From contig NZ_JAQGPN010000001.1 in the NCBI RefSeq assembly GCF_028826155.1, positions 1,989,501 through 2,053,500 of the forward strand: 64,000 bases of DNA, read 5' to 3'. This DNA is from Mesorhizobium shangrilense. GTDB taxonomy: Bacteria > Pseudomonadota > Alphaproteobacteria > Rhizobiales > Rhizobiaceae. The translations under genes and the position numbers were made by a program. The notes under the pieces were generated by a model. That model was not told the origin of the DNA. It was given only the letters and a program-made list of their open reading frames with translations, and searched no databases. Of the stretch, positions 55,254-63,632 are shown piece by piece; within the stretch, counting starts at the first letter, position 1, and the number at the start of each line of letters is the position of its first letter.

Positions 55254-55562
55254 ATGAAGGCGATTTACGTTTCGCTAGGCCTGATCCTGATTTCATCCAG
55301 CGCCCAAGCAATAGAGCGCTATACATCTACAAGCATGACCTGCGCCCGTGTGAAGGCAGCCATCAATGCGGACGGTGCGGCGATCATGCGCTATACTTCG
55401 ACGCGTGTTGCAGGCCTGCCGCTCTATGGCAAATATGTGCGCAACGGCAACTTCTGCGATCGGGGGGAGGCGACCGAGCGCGCCTACATCCCCGCGTCCG
55501 ATACGAGGTCCTGTCCTGTCTGGGAATGCAAGCGCATCGAGAACATCCCGAAAGACAGGTAG
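55254..55562 (+). CDS. Small secreted 4-cysteine protein, copy 1
   Basis: 102-aa precursor. Signal peptide KAIYVSLGLILISSSAQA, mature part IERYTSTSMTCARVKAAINA, then NADGAAIMRYTSTRVAGLPL and ASDTRSCPVWECKRIE, with four cysteines in a fixed pattern. It is clearly paralogous to the gene 140 bases downstream. No named domain is recognised. Expected in the periplasm with two disulfides. Confidence 0.75.
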   Translation: MKAIYVSLGLILISSSAQAIERYTSTSMTCARVKAAINADGAAIMRYTSTRVAGLPLYGKYVRNGNFCDRGEATERAYIPASDTRSCPVWECKRIENIPKDR

Positions 55563-55703
55563 CCGCCTGCCACGAAACCTTGAAAGCCGCCCGAAACCCG
55601 GAACGCATGGTGTTCGTTCATGTATAGTGTTCGCTAATATGATGGAGGATCGCAGTTACGGTTCCTCCTGCACGGACCTGGAAAGACAACAGGAACGACT
55701 GCC

Positions 55704-56030
55704 ATGAAGACGGTTCTTGCAGCATTGTGCCTGATGCTCGTTGCCTCGGAGGCGTCGGCGATCGAGCGCTACAACTCCAGCCGGATGAACTGCTCCCGAG
55801 TCCAAGCGACGATAAACGCCGACGGCGCCGCCATCATGCGCTACCCGTCGAAGTTCACACCCGGCTTGCAGCTCTACGGGCGCTATGTGCGCCACGGCGG
55901 CTTCTGCACGGCTGGCGAGTACGCCGAGCGCGTCTTCATCACCGCATCGGACACGCGGTCGTGCCCCGTGCGGGAATGCAAGCGCATCGAGGTTGACGAC
56001 GACTTCCCGTTCATCCTGAGGCATGACTGA
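55704..56030 (+). CDS. Small secreted 4-cysteine protein, copy 2
   Basis: 108 aa, tandem paralogue of the previous gene: signal peptide KTVLAALCLMLVASEASA, mature IERYNSSRMNCSRVQATINA, ASDTRSCPVRECKRIE. The shared blocks and identical Cys positions show a duplication. The tails differ (VDDDFPFILRHD here). GGAACG upstream of the ATG. Confidence 0.75.
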   Translation: MKTVLAALCLMLVASEASAIERYNSSRMNCSRVQATINADGAAIMRYPSKFTPGLQLYGRYVRHGGFCTAGEYAERVFITASDTRSCPVRECKRIEVDDDFPFILRHD

Positions 56031-56057
56031 GCGGCGCACCAGCCGCTTCGGTCCGCC

Positions 56058-56603
56058 TCAGAATGCGAACGAGGCCTGTGCCTTCGGGGGCGGCCCGACG
56101 GCGACGCCCTCCATTGCCAGCAGCTTCTCCTTGGTGGTCGATCCGCCCGGCGCGGAGAAGCCACCGATCTTGTTGCCGGCGGCAAGGATGCGGTGGCAGG
56201 GTACGATGATCGGCACGGGATTGCGGCCGAGCGCGGCCCCGGCTTCGCGGGCCAGCCCAGCATGGCCGGCGGCCGTGGCAAGCCCGCCATAGGTGGTGGT
56301 CACGCCGAAGCTGAGCTTGCGCGCCGCCTCGTAGATCGCGAGCTGGAAATCGTCCGCGCCGGCGAGGTCCACCGCGACGTCGCCGAACTCCATCGCCTCG
56401 CCGGCGGCATAGCGCTTTACCTTGTCAATGACCGCAAGGATCTCTGCCGGCGGCGGTGAGGGCAGGGCGCCCGTCGCGGCGAGCTTGCGTTCCATCGCGT
56501 CGCGGTCGCGCTGGGGCAGCAGCAGGCGCGCGATCCCGCGCTCGCTCCATGCGACGCCGATCCAGCCGATCGCCGTTTCGAAGAGATGATAGGAGAGGGA
56601 CAT
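56058..56603 (-). CDS. ogt: Methylated-DNA-[protein]-cysteine S-methyltransferase
   Basis: 181 aa. The active-site PCHR is in NPVPIIVPCHRILAAGNKIG, and GFSAPGGSTTKEKLLAMEG is the typical end. It repairs O6-alkylguanine and O4-alkylthymine by suicide transfer to the Cys. N-terminal RNase H-like domain present; no Ada DNA-binding part, so Ogt type. The frame is open to 56660; ATG 56603, preceded by GGAGGAAAG, is preferred. Confidence 0.93.
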   Translation of the reverse strand: MSLSYHLFETAIGWIGVAWSERGIARLLLPQRDRDAMERKLAATGALPSPPPAEILAVIDKVKRYAAGEAMEFGDVAVDLAGADDFQLAIYEAARKLSFGVTTTYGGLATAAGHAGLAREAGAALGRNPVPIIVPCHRILAAGNKIGGFSAPGGSTTKEKLLAMEGVAVGPPPKAQASFAF

Positions 56604-56843
56604 ATCGCTTTCCTCCTGGGGCCGGCAGTTTACCGCAGCAAGAGTACAGATCAAGAACATCGATGCATCGGGACGTCATCATCCTGCCAAATGATAGGCG
56701 GTTGCTGGCGCGTTTCGACACCCGAAACCCATCTTCTGCGCAGGGCAGTTAGACCGGAGCCATTCATTGCTTAACGCAAGGTTGCCCAAATCAGCATGCT
56801 GGGCTAATGAGACTCCTCCTGTCGCAACGGAGAGTGCGAAGCA

Positions 56844-57758
56844 TTGGCGGCTTCCAAGCCATTCATTCTTGCGGGCGTTCTGCTCGCAGGCGCCGCCCTG
56901 TCGGCCTGCACGTCGACGGCCGAGAACAGCGCGGCCAGCCTTTCGATGACGTCGGTCGCGGCCTATCCGATGCTTCCCGAAGCCATCAACATCGTGCCTG
57001 CCGTCACTGACGGCGACGACATGCCGGCAGGCAGCATCGCGGAAGCGACCGTGCTGGTGCCGGCGATTGCCGTGGCGGCGGTGGAAACCGACGCCGGCGA
57101 CGTCTCTGCAGCGGGCGACGTCACCGAGGCAGGCGTCGCGGCAGCGGCGGTCGCCGCCGCCCCTGAAACGCCCGAACTGCCGGCCACCGTCCAGCTCGCC
57201 AGCGCGACGCCGCAGGACGCGGCGCTGCCGGGCGTCGTGCCCGCCTCCTATTCCGGGCCGACCCCGAATTCGCCGCTGGCCGCGAGCGTTTTCGACGACA
57301 GCCCGCCCGCCGCCGCACAGCGCCCCACGGTCCATGCGCCGGAGGGTCGCATGGGTCCCGACACCGTGGGCGCGCGCAGCCCCGAACTCGACCAGCTGAT
57401 GGCGCAGTATGCGCAGCACTACGACGTGCCGGAGGAACTGGTGCGCAACGTTGCCAGGCGCGAGAGCACGTTCAACCCCAAGGCCCGCAACGGCCCGTAC
57501 TGGGGCCTGATGCAGATCCGCCACGACACCGCGAGGGGCATGGGCTACCGCGGCGACGCAACGGGCCTGCTCGACGCCGAGACAAACCTGAAATACGCCG
57601 TGCGCTATCTGCGCGGGGCCTGGCTGGTCGCCAAGGGCAATATCGGGCTCGCCGACAGGCTTTACCAGCGCGGCTACTACTACGACGCCAAGCGCGCCGG
57701 GCTGCTGGACGAGACCGGGCTCGGCAAGGACCGCCGGCGGCGGATGCCGCAGTCTTGA
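56844..57758 (+). CDS. Lipoprotein lytic transglycosylase (SLT domain)
   Basis: 304 aa. The signal peptide ends in a lipobox (LLAGAALSAC). A long Ala/Val/Pro-rich linker follows, then an SLT domain: catalytic Glu in ARRESTFNPKARNGPYWGLM, QIRHDTARGMGYRGD, and ETNLKYAVRYLRGAWL. It cleaves the glycan strands of peptidoglycan from the outer membrane. TTG start at 56844 with a GGAGAG at good distance. Confidence 0.88.
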   Translation: MAASKPFILAGVLLAGAALSACTSTAENSAASLSMTSVAAYPMLPEAINIVPAVTDGDDMPAGSIAEATVLVPAIAVAAVETDAGDVSAAGDVTEAGVAAAAVAAAPETPELPATVQLASATPQDAALPGVVPASYSGPTPNSPLAASVFDDSPPAAAQRPTVHAPEGRMGPDTVGARSPELDQLMAQYAQHYDVPEELVRNVARRESTFNPKARNGPYWGLMQIRHDTARGMGYRGDATGLLDAETNLKYAVRYLRGAWLVAKGNIGLADRLYQRGYYYDAKRAGLLDETGLGKDRRRRMPQS

Positions 57759-57801
57759 TTTGACTGGACTGACCTGCCTCGCCTGACATCCGCCCCAGCG
57801 C

Positions 57802-58131
57802 TCAGATGTCCGGCGCATTCCCGATCCGCTCCTTCAGATCCTTCGCCCAGGCGCGACCCTCGTCGCCGCCCCACAGCAGCCAGGCGACATAGCCGGCCGA
57901 CGGGTTCTCCTCGTTGCCGAAATTTCTGGCGCGCTTGTCGACCTCGTGTCGGGCGAAGAAGCTGACCATGCGCTTTATCGTGTGCGGCGAGAGCGCGGCG
58001 CGGCTCACCAACTCCTCCGCCCGCGCCACGCCGACCTCGGTGCCGCCGCGCCTGAATTTTGCGCGCAGCGCCAGTCCCTTGGCGGCGTTCCTGGCGACGA
58101 TCTCGGGCGGGCGGAAATCGATCTCGTCCAT
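57802..58131 (-). CDS. Small conserved protein of unknown function
   Basis: 109 aa. It starts DEIDFRPPEIVARNAAKGLA and ends in a strongly conserved-looking SAGYVAWLLWGGDEGRAWAK; the middle has SPHTIKRMVSFFARHEVDKR. I recall this W-rich ending in phage-related proteins, without a function. ATG 58131 is chosen; an open frame extends to 58176. Confidence 0.65.
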   Translation of the reverse strand: MDEIDFRPPEIVARNAAKGLALRAKFRRGGTEVGVARAEELVSRAALSPHTIKRMVSFFARHEVDKRARNFGNEENPSAGYVAWLLWGGDEGRAWAKDLKERIGNAPDI

Positions 58132-58259
58132 CAAGCACGTCTCCAATCGCGAAAAGTGAAGCGGTCCGCTTTGCATGGCGTTTACCTTTCGAGCAAGGCC
58201 GGCCGGAAAAGAAGTGCGCGATTACCGGTGCTTAACCAGCGGCGGCGTTGTTGCGAGCG

Positions 58260-58754
58260 ATGACCAAGAAGCCTGCCAAGACCGTGCCTGCCGCATCCTC
58301 CAAGACGCCTCCCGGGACAAAGAAATCCAAACTGAAGCTCATCCTGCTCGCCGGCGCGCCGCTGGCGCTGGCAGCCGGCGGCTATGGCGGCTGGACTTTT
58401 TATGGCGGCGCGTGGGCCGGCGGCGGCGAGGCGGCCACGGACGCTGCCAGCGTCGCCGCAATCCCTCCGGAAGTAGCGGCCGAAACGTCCTTCACATACT
58501 CCTTCGCGCTGTCGGAGTTCTTGAAACGCGAATGCGGCGCAGTGCGCGTGGCGGCCCTGGAAGCGGCGAGCGCCGAGGAGGCCAGGGCGGACGGTACGCT
58601 CGTCAACCTTGCGTGGATGGCGGCCAACCGGCGGATGGATACGATCACCGAAATATCCTGCTCCCGCATGCTGATCGAGGTCCGCGAGGCGAACGCGCAG
58701 GCCGCGGCGCAGGCCGCGGAAGCGGGCAAGGACAAGGCGAAGGCGACGCACTAG
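58260..58754 (+). CDS. Single-span membrane protein, unknown function
   Basis: 164 aa. A Lys-rich N-terminus, one hydrophobic segment (LILLAGAPLALAAGGYGGW) and a periplasmic part with two Cys (KRECGAVRVAALEAASAEE, TEISCSRMLIEVREAN). Its Ala/Glu-rich C-terminal half looks helical. I do not recognise the family. A start a few codons earlier (58248) is possible. Confidence 0.6.
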   Translation: MTKKPAKTVPAASSKTPPGTKKSKLKLILLAGAPLALAAGGYGGWTFYGGAWAGGGEAATDAASVAAIPPEVAAETSFTYSFALSEFLKRECGAVRVAALEAASAEEARADGTLVNLAWMAANRRMDTITEISCSRMLIEVREANAQAAAQAAEAGKDKAKATH

Positions 58755-58862
58755 GAGCGCGCCCAGAACCGTCGCGCGTGGCGCTGCGACCTGCCGTCCC
58801 ATCATCCTCCGGAACCCGCCTGCGCCGGGCGGGTTCTGTCTCCTTGAAGCAAGGAGACTGAC

Positions 58863-59300
58863 ATGAAATCGAAGCTGTTGGCTGAAGGCGACCACGGGCG
58901 CACCTTCGTCGTGGTGCTGGACCCCGGCGAGGAAGCGTTCGGCGCGATCCGCGCCTTCGCGACGCAGGAGGGCATCGACGGCGCGCAGGTGACGGCGATC
59001 GGCGCCTTCTCCAGCGCTGTGGTCGGCTTCTTCGAGCCGGCGCGGAAGGAGTACCGCCGCATCCCGGTCGACCAGCAGGCGGAAGTGCTGTCGGCGCTGG
59101 GCGACATCGCTGCCGGCGACGACGGCGCGCCCAGCCTCCACCTCCACGTCGTGCTCGGGCTCTCCGACGGCTCCTGCCGGGGCGGGCACCTGCTCGAAGC
59201 CCGCGTCAGCCCGACGCTGGAACTGATCGTGACCGAGACGCCGAAGGGTTTTCGTCGCCGACGGCGCGAGGAGATGGGGGTGGCGCTGGTGGATGTGTGA
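58863..59300 (+). CDS. PPC/DUF296-domain protein
   Basis: 145 aa. PSLHLHVVLGLSDGSCRGGH carries the H-x-H and late His of the PPC (DUF296) fold, and AFATQEGIDGAQVTAIGAF is its start. In plants the domain joins AT-hook DNA-binding motifs, which are absent here; bacterial members are of unknown function, possibly metal-binding. AAGGAG upstream of the ATG. Confidence 0.85.
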   Translation: MKSKLLAEGDHGRTFVVVLDPGEEAFGAIRAFATQEGIDGAQVTAIGAFSSAVVGFFEPARKEYRRIPVDQQAEVLSALGDIAAGDDGAPSLHLHVVLGLSDGSCRGGHLLEARVSPTLELIVTETPKGFRRRRREEMGVALVDV

Positions 59301-59377
59301 CCGCGCAGGGGCTTTTTCTCTCGCGGGAGGCGAGATAGCTTGCGCTGCTGCAACCGCGCCACCGACGAGGATTGTCC

Positions 59378-59854
59378 ATGCCGCAGACCATTCCGCTTCC
59401 CCTCGACGGGTCGTGCCGCTGCGGCCGGGTCAAGATCCGCCTGACGCAACCCCCGATCTGCACCGCCGCCTGCCATTGCCGCGGCTGCCAGAAGATGGCG
59501 TCTTCGGCCTATTCGCTGACCGCCATGGTTCCGGCCGACGGTTTTGAGGTGACCAGCGGCGAGACCGTGATCGGCGGCCTGCACGGCGATGCCCTCCACC
59601 ACCATTTTTGCGGGCACTGCATGACGTGGATGTTCACGCGGCCGGTCGGCATGGGTTTTGTCAATGTGCGGCCGACCATGTTCGACGAAACGGCCTGGTT
59701 CCGGCCCTACATGGAGACATTTGCCAGCACAAAGCTGCCCTTTGCCGAGACCGGGGCGGTGCGGAGTTTTGGCGAATTCCCGGCGATGGCGGAGATCGAG
59801 GGGCTGCTGGCGGGGTATGCGGCGTGGGTCGAGGCCGAGCGCCCTCCCGCCTGA
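59378..59854 (+). CDS. GFA-family zinc-binding protein
   Basis: 158 aa. The Zn/glutathione motifs are GSCRCGRVKIRL, CHCRGCQKMASSAYSLTAM and HHHFCGHCMTWMF, as in glutathione-dependent formaldehyde-activating-type proteins (CENP-V/GFA). Most members have unknown substrates. TTG 59372 is an alternative start. Confidence 0.9.
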   Translation: MPQTIPLPLDGSCRCGRVKIRLTQPPICTAACHCRGCQKMASSAYSLTAMVPADGFEVTSGETVIGGLHGDALHHHFCGHCMTWMFTRPVGMGFVNVRPTMFDETAWFRPYMETFASTKLPFAETGAVRSFGEFPAMAEIEGLLAGYAAWVEAERPPA

Positions 59855-59929
59855 CCGGGGCGCAGCCGCCGGCGCGGGCGACCGCCGCCGGCCGCCCGTC
59901 CAATAACCTTCTTCGATAGCATCGCGCCG

Positions 59930-60645
59930 TCATGACGTGTCGCGGCGCTCCAGCGCCGTCAGGGCCAGCCAGTGCGTGTCGTTCAGCACCTCGTGGACAG
60001 CATGGACGGGGCTTTTTCCGCGCCAGCCGGGCGGGCGGCCGGGGCGCAGCGGCCAGGGGCGTCGCAGGCGGTGACGTCGATCGTCCGGCTGGCCTTCTGC
60101 GCCCGCCCCCTTGCCTGCCAGCGCGCAAAGCGCCGGGCGGCGCGCGGCAGGTCGTCAAGCGCCGCTGCCACGGCCCGGAGCCTGAGACGCAGGCGCGCGG
60201 CATCGATCGGGTCGTTCGGCGACAGCGGGCGGCGCGGTGTCACGGCAAAGGGTTTTGTCGCGCCGCCGGGCACGGAGATGCGCGGCACGCCGGCTGCGGC
60301 CGGACGCCGGGGCTGACGTCTGAAAAGCGGTCGGCGTAATCGGTCGAACAGCGCCAGCGACAGTCTTTCTCGAGTGCGGGCGGGGGCATTGGACGGGGAA
60401 GCCGGCGGCGTCGGGAGGCCGGCCGGAGGCCAGGGGCGCGCTTTGCGCGCTGGCGGCGCAGGCAAGGTGTGCGCCAGCGCGATGACCAGCCGCCGCGCGG
60501 CCGCTTCGGCTGGCCTGAGCAGCCTGAGCACGGCGCGATGCAGACAGCGCGGCAGCGTATCCGCGTCGGCCGCCATGGCGACGAGCCCGGCAAGGATAAC
60601 CTTTAGCGCCTCGCGCTGGCGCGCAATCGCCCCGTTCCAGTCCAC
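59930..60645 (-). pseudogene. Conserved hypothetical gene disrupted by a frameshift
   Basis: GTG start at 60645 with AAGGAGG in front. The frame reads VDWNGAIARQREALKVILAG, PRCLHRAVLRLLRPAEAAAR, then DDLPRAARRFARWQARGR, and would stop at 59983 in a nonconserved tail. A different frame, entered by restoring one G in the G5 run at 60106-60110, continues as PLRPGRPPGW, VHEVLNDTHWLALTAL and ends ERRDTS at 59930. That C-terminus and the N-terminal part are typical of one rhizobial protein family. So this is either a one-base deletion in the genome or a sequencing error. Function unknown. Confidence 0.72.
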
Positions 60646-61161
60646 CGCCGCCTCCTTCGCTCGATCAAACGGCGGCGGGAGTGTCGCATGGGTGGGAGCT
60701 GATAGGAATAATGTCCTTTGAAGACTGCTGACACAGGGTGACAAAGGGGGAGGCGGGAAATCGCCTGGAAGGTTTCCCCGACGGACCCCCACCCCTTACC
60801 CCTCCCCACAAGGGGGAGGGGGACGTGCCTGCCGCCGCGCCCGGCCAACATCATCACGTTTCGCGCCGAATGAAGCGGCGGAGGGTTTCCACTCCCGCTT
60901 TGGGCCGAGGGGTTTGGGCGCGGAGGTCCGTCCGGGCTCGGCGGCGTCCCCCTCCCCGTTGTGGGGAGGGGTTCGGGGTGGGGGTACCCTTTTCAAGCGC
61001 TTGCGCTCAGCGGGACGGTCGCTGGCAACGCTGCAGTCGGGGCGATCCGCACGGCTCGGGGGCAAAGCGGGGGTTTCATCCCGCCGCCGCCGTCCCATAT
61101 TGCCATCGTCGCCCTCGCTTGGCGGCAGGGGTGGCCGCGCGGACAGCAGGGAGCCTGGCTG
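60646..61161. other. Intergenic region with a palindromic repeat
   Basis: No gene supported. About 200 bases are the second copy of the inverted-repeat element; the rest probably holds promoters of the flanking genes. Confidence 0.5.
60785..60986. repeat. Intergenic inverted-repeat element, copy 2
   Basis: Left arm 60785-60822 (cccccaccccttacccctcc...) and right arm 60948-60986 are complementary with small mismatches, about 125 bases apart. The arms match those at 10976-11106. Confidence 0.75.
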
Positions 61162-62313
61162 ATGGCGGACGAGACGAAAGGCGAGGCCGTCGGCGCGGAA
61201 GCCGGGGGCAACTGGACCGGGCAAGCGGCGACCAAGGCTCCGGGAGGGGCCGGCGGCCGGCCGGACGACGACAGCCTTCGCGCCCAGTCGGCGATGATGT
61301 GGCACGCCTTCCTCGGCTCGCCGGTGCGCAACGTGCTGATCCTGATCTCCTTCGGCATCTTTGCCCTGATCGTCGCCACCGCCTTCGGGCAGGTGCTGCT
61401 CAACCGCTGGAACCAGCCATTTTACGACGCCATCGAGAAGCGCAACCTGCCGGGCTTCCTGCACCAGCTCGTCGTCTTCGCGGAGCTCGCGGCCGGCCTG
61501 CTCGTGCTCAACGTGGCGCAGGGCTGGCTGAACCGCCTCCTGCACATCAAGCTGCGCGAGGGGCTGGTGCGCGACCTGTTCGACGAATGGCTGCACCCGC
61601 GCCGCGCGCTGCGCCTGAAGAAGTTGGGCGAGATCAGCATCAACCCGGACCAGCGCCTGCACGAGGACGCCTGGCATCTCGCCGACCTCACGGCCGATCT
61701 CGGCATCGGGCTGGTGCAGTCGACGGTGCTGCTGTTGAGCTTCGTCGGCGTGCTGTGGGCGCTCTCGGAGGGCTTTGTCTTCCACTATGGCGGCTACAGC
61801 TTCGCCATCCCCGGCTACATGGTGTGGGCGGCGATGGTCTACGCCGGCGCCGCCTCGTGGCTCTCATGGCTGATCGGCAGGCCGCTGGTCCGGCTCAACG
61901 CCGACCACTATGCCCGCGAGGCGGAGATGCGCGTGGCGCTGGTGCACGCCAACCAGAACATCGAGGAGATCACGCGAACCGGCGGCGAGGCCGCGGAAAA
62001 ACGCCGGCTGCTGCACAACCTCGAGGCGGCCCTGCTCGCGACCCGGCGCATCATGACCGCGGCCGTGCGCCTGCAGTGGTTCACGGCGGGCTATGGCTGG
62101 CTGACGGTGGTGGCGCCGATCGTGATCGCCGCCCCGGTCTATTTCGCCGGCGACATCACTTTCGGCGGCCTGATGATGGCCGCCGCCGCCTTCACCCAGG
62201 TGCACTCCGCGCTGCGCTGGTTCGTCGACAATATCGGCGCAATCGCCGACTGGCGCGCCACGCTGCTGCGCGTGGCGTCGTTCAGGCTGGCGCTGGTGCG
62301 GATGGATGGGTGA
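61162..62313 (+). pseudogene. Truncated BacA/SbmA-like ABC transporter, membrane domain only
   Basis: 383 aa. It has the ABC_membrane_2 fold of SbmA/BacA and YddA-type transporters: several membrane helices (LILISFGIFALIVATAFGQV), LNRWNQPFYDAIEKRNL, EISINPDQRLHEDAWHLADL and GYGWLTVVAPIVIAAPVYFA. In rhizobial homologues about 230-280 residues of ATPase domain normally follow VASFRLAL. Here the frame stops 18 bases past this block and non-native DNA begins. The product is probably non-functional, or a half transporter of the BacA kind. ATG 61162 follows a GGGAG. Confidence 0.75.
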
Positions 62314-62318
62314 GGGGG

Positions 62319-62500
62319 GTGTGCCTTGTGTAAGTCTATGTTCCCCTGCAAGGGACGGCTGGATGACGGTGAGGCTAGGCCCGACGACCGGCATGGCTCA
62401 AAGGCGAGCCGGGAACCGGTGAAGCGTGGCGCAGATCTCTTAAGTGACTACCCGAAATGTGGATCGTCAATCAACGGCCCGGGATGCACGGAGACAGCGA
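62319..62500 (+). other. Structured GC-rich junction fragment, possibly a group II intron remnant
   Basis: It begins GTGTG (62319), which fits the group II intron 5' consensus, and contains nested short stems such as CCGG-rich arms near 62381-62420. It has no open reading frame. It lies exactly between the truncated ABC gene and the AT-rich island. The identification is a guess. Confidence 0.25.
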
Positions 62501-62504
62501 ATTG

Positions 62505-63632
62505 TCACGGGAGGATCCCCCCGATCAAGGTTCTGCCAAGAGGAATAAACTCAACCAGTCGCGATTCAGTAGACCGGCCCGTAGAATAGCCTGATTGCAT
62601 TCGGGGCATGTTCCAGAGTTCACGAGCGACGTTGGTCAGGTCGGTCCTGTACGAGAGATTATTTGCTTGGTGATAGCCAATTCCAAGAGCAATAATCTCA
62701 AACGCAGATGTCAAGAACGGACCACGGAATTCTCCTTTGGCTTGGTCCCATCGACGAAACACATTCTCTCCACCATTTCTTTCTATTTCTATAAATGTTC
62801 TGACAAAACTTCTCTCCAAGACATTGAATCCGTCTGGATACTGTGTTGCGAGTGCAATCGAGTGATCATCAAGTATTTGTGGAAGGTCTCTTAAAGCAGT
62901 CAAAGTTAGTTTGTTCTGTGGCCAGTTGTGTAGAATAAAAAATCTGGTTACTAGTTCAAGGTCGTATCGTTCTTCGATTTGTTTTTCTGTCAGTTGAACT
63001 GTAGAGCGAAACTCTTCCAAAGACGCGAGGCGCTCCAAATGAGCGAAAAAGCTTGGCGATGCCGCCACCAAAAGAGCAGATCGCATCTCTTGAGCATTTA
63101 GCTGCGATCCATAGCTGTTGAGTCTCTGGAAAAGATCAAATTTAGTTTGAGGAGAAGACTCTCTCTTGATGATCTTGATGTCGATTTTTGATCGCTTGAT
63201 GTCGAGCCGCTGCGCTTCCGACAAGCTCTTCGTGGGATTAAGATCGTGCCACCGTCTACCTTCTAAGCTGGGCAAGTATTTGGTTGCGCGAAGCTCTAGC
63301 ATCGATTGCTGAGCACCGTTCCCATCACGAAGCTCGCCCTGAAGCTCGAAAATGGTGGAAAGCCTCTGGAGGCCGTCAACGACTTCCCACACACCACTTT
63401 CCGTTTGCGCGACAAAGATGGACGGAAGCGGAATGCCCAAGAGTAGACTCTCTACTAGACGTGATTTTTGGATCTCGGTCCAGCGGAAGAAACGCTGAAA
63501 TTCTGGGCGTATTACGAGTTCTTTCTCGCGGTATAAGTTGGTAAGCTCTCCAATGCTCATAGGGTATCCATCGGAGGCTATCGCCTGCCGTGCCCGCTTT
63601 ATCTCGGTTTCCAAGCTCTGATCAGGCGTCAT
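62505..63632 (-). CDS. DUF262-domain protein of the FRG/DUF262 pair
   Basis: 375 aa. The N-terminal DUF262 (ParB/GmrS-like) motifs are RPEFQRFFRW (about 42-50) and VVDGLQRLSTIF (84-95; usually DGQQR). The rest has no DUF1524 HNH nuclease. DUF262 proteins include the GmrSD type IV restriction enzymes and SspE. ATG 63632 overlaps the FRG gene stop as TGATG and has GGAG upstream, so the two are coupled. Codon use and base composition are visibly AT-rich compared with the flanking gene, a sign of transfer. Confidence 0.85.
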   Translation of the reverse strand: MTPDQSLETEIKRARQAIASDGYPMSIGELTNLYREKELVIRPEFQRFFRWTEIQKSRLVESLLLGIPLPSIFVAQTESGVWEVVDGLQRLSTIFELQGELRDGNGAQQSMLELRATKYLPSLEGRRWHDLNPTKSLSEAQRLDIKRSKIDIKIIKRESSPQTKFDLFQRLNSYGSQLNAQEMRSALLVAASPSFFAHLERLASLEEFRSTVQLTEKQIEERYDLELVTRFFILHNWPQNKLTLTALRDLPQILDDHSIALATQYPDGFNVLERSFVRTFIEIERNGGENVFRRWDQAKGEFRGPFLTSAFEIIALGIGYHQANNLSYRTDLTNVARELWNMPRMQSGYSTGRSTESRLVEFIPLGRTLIGGILP

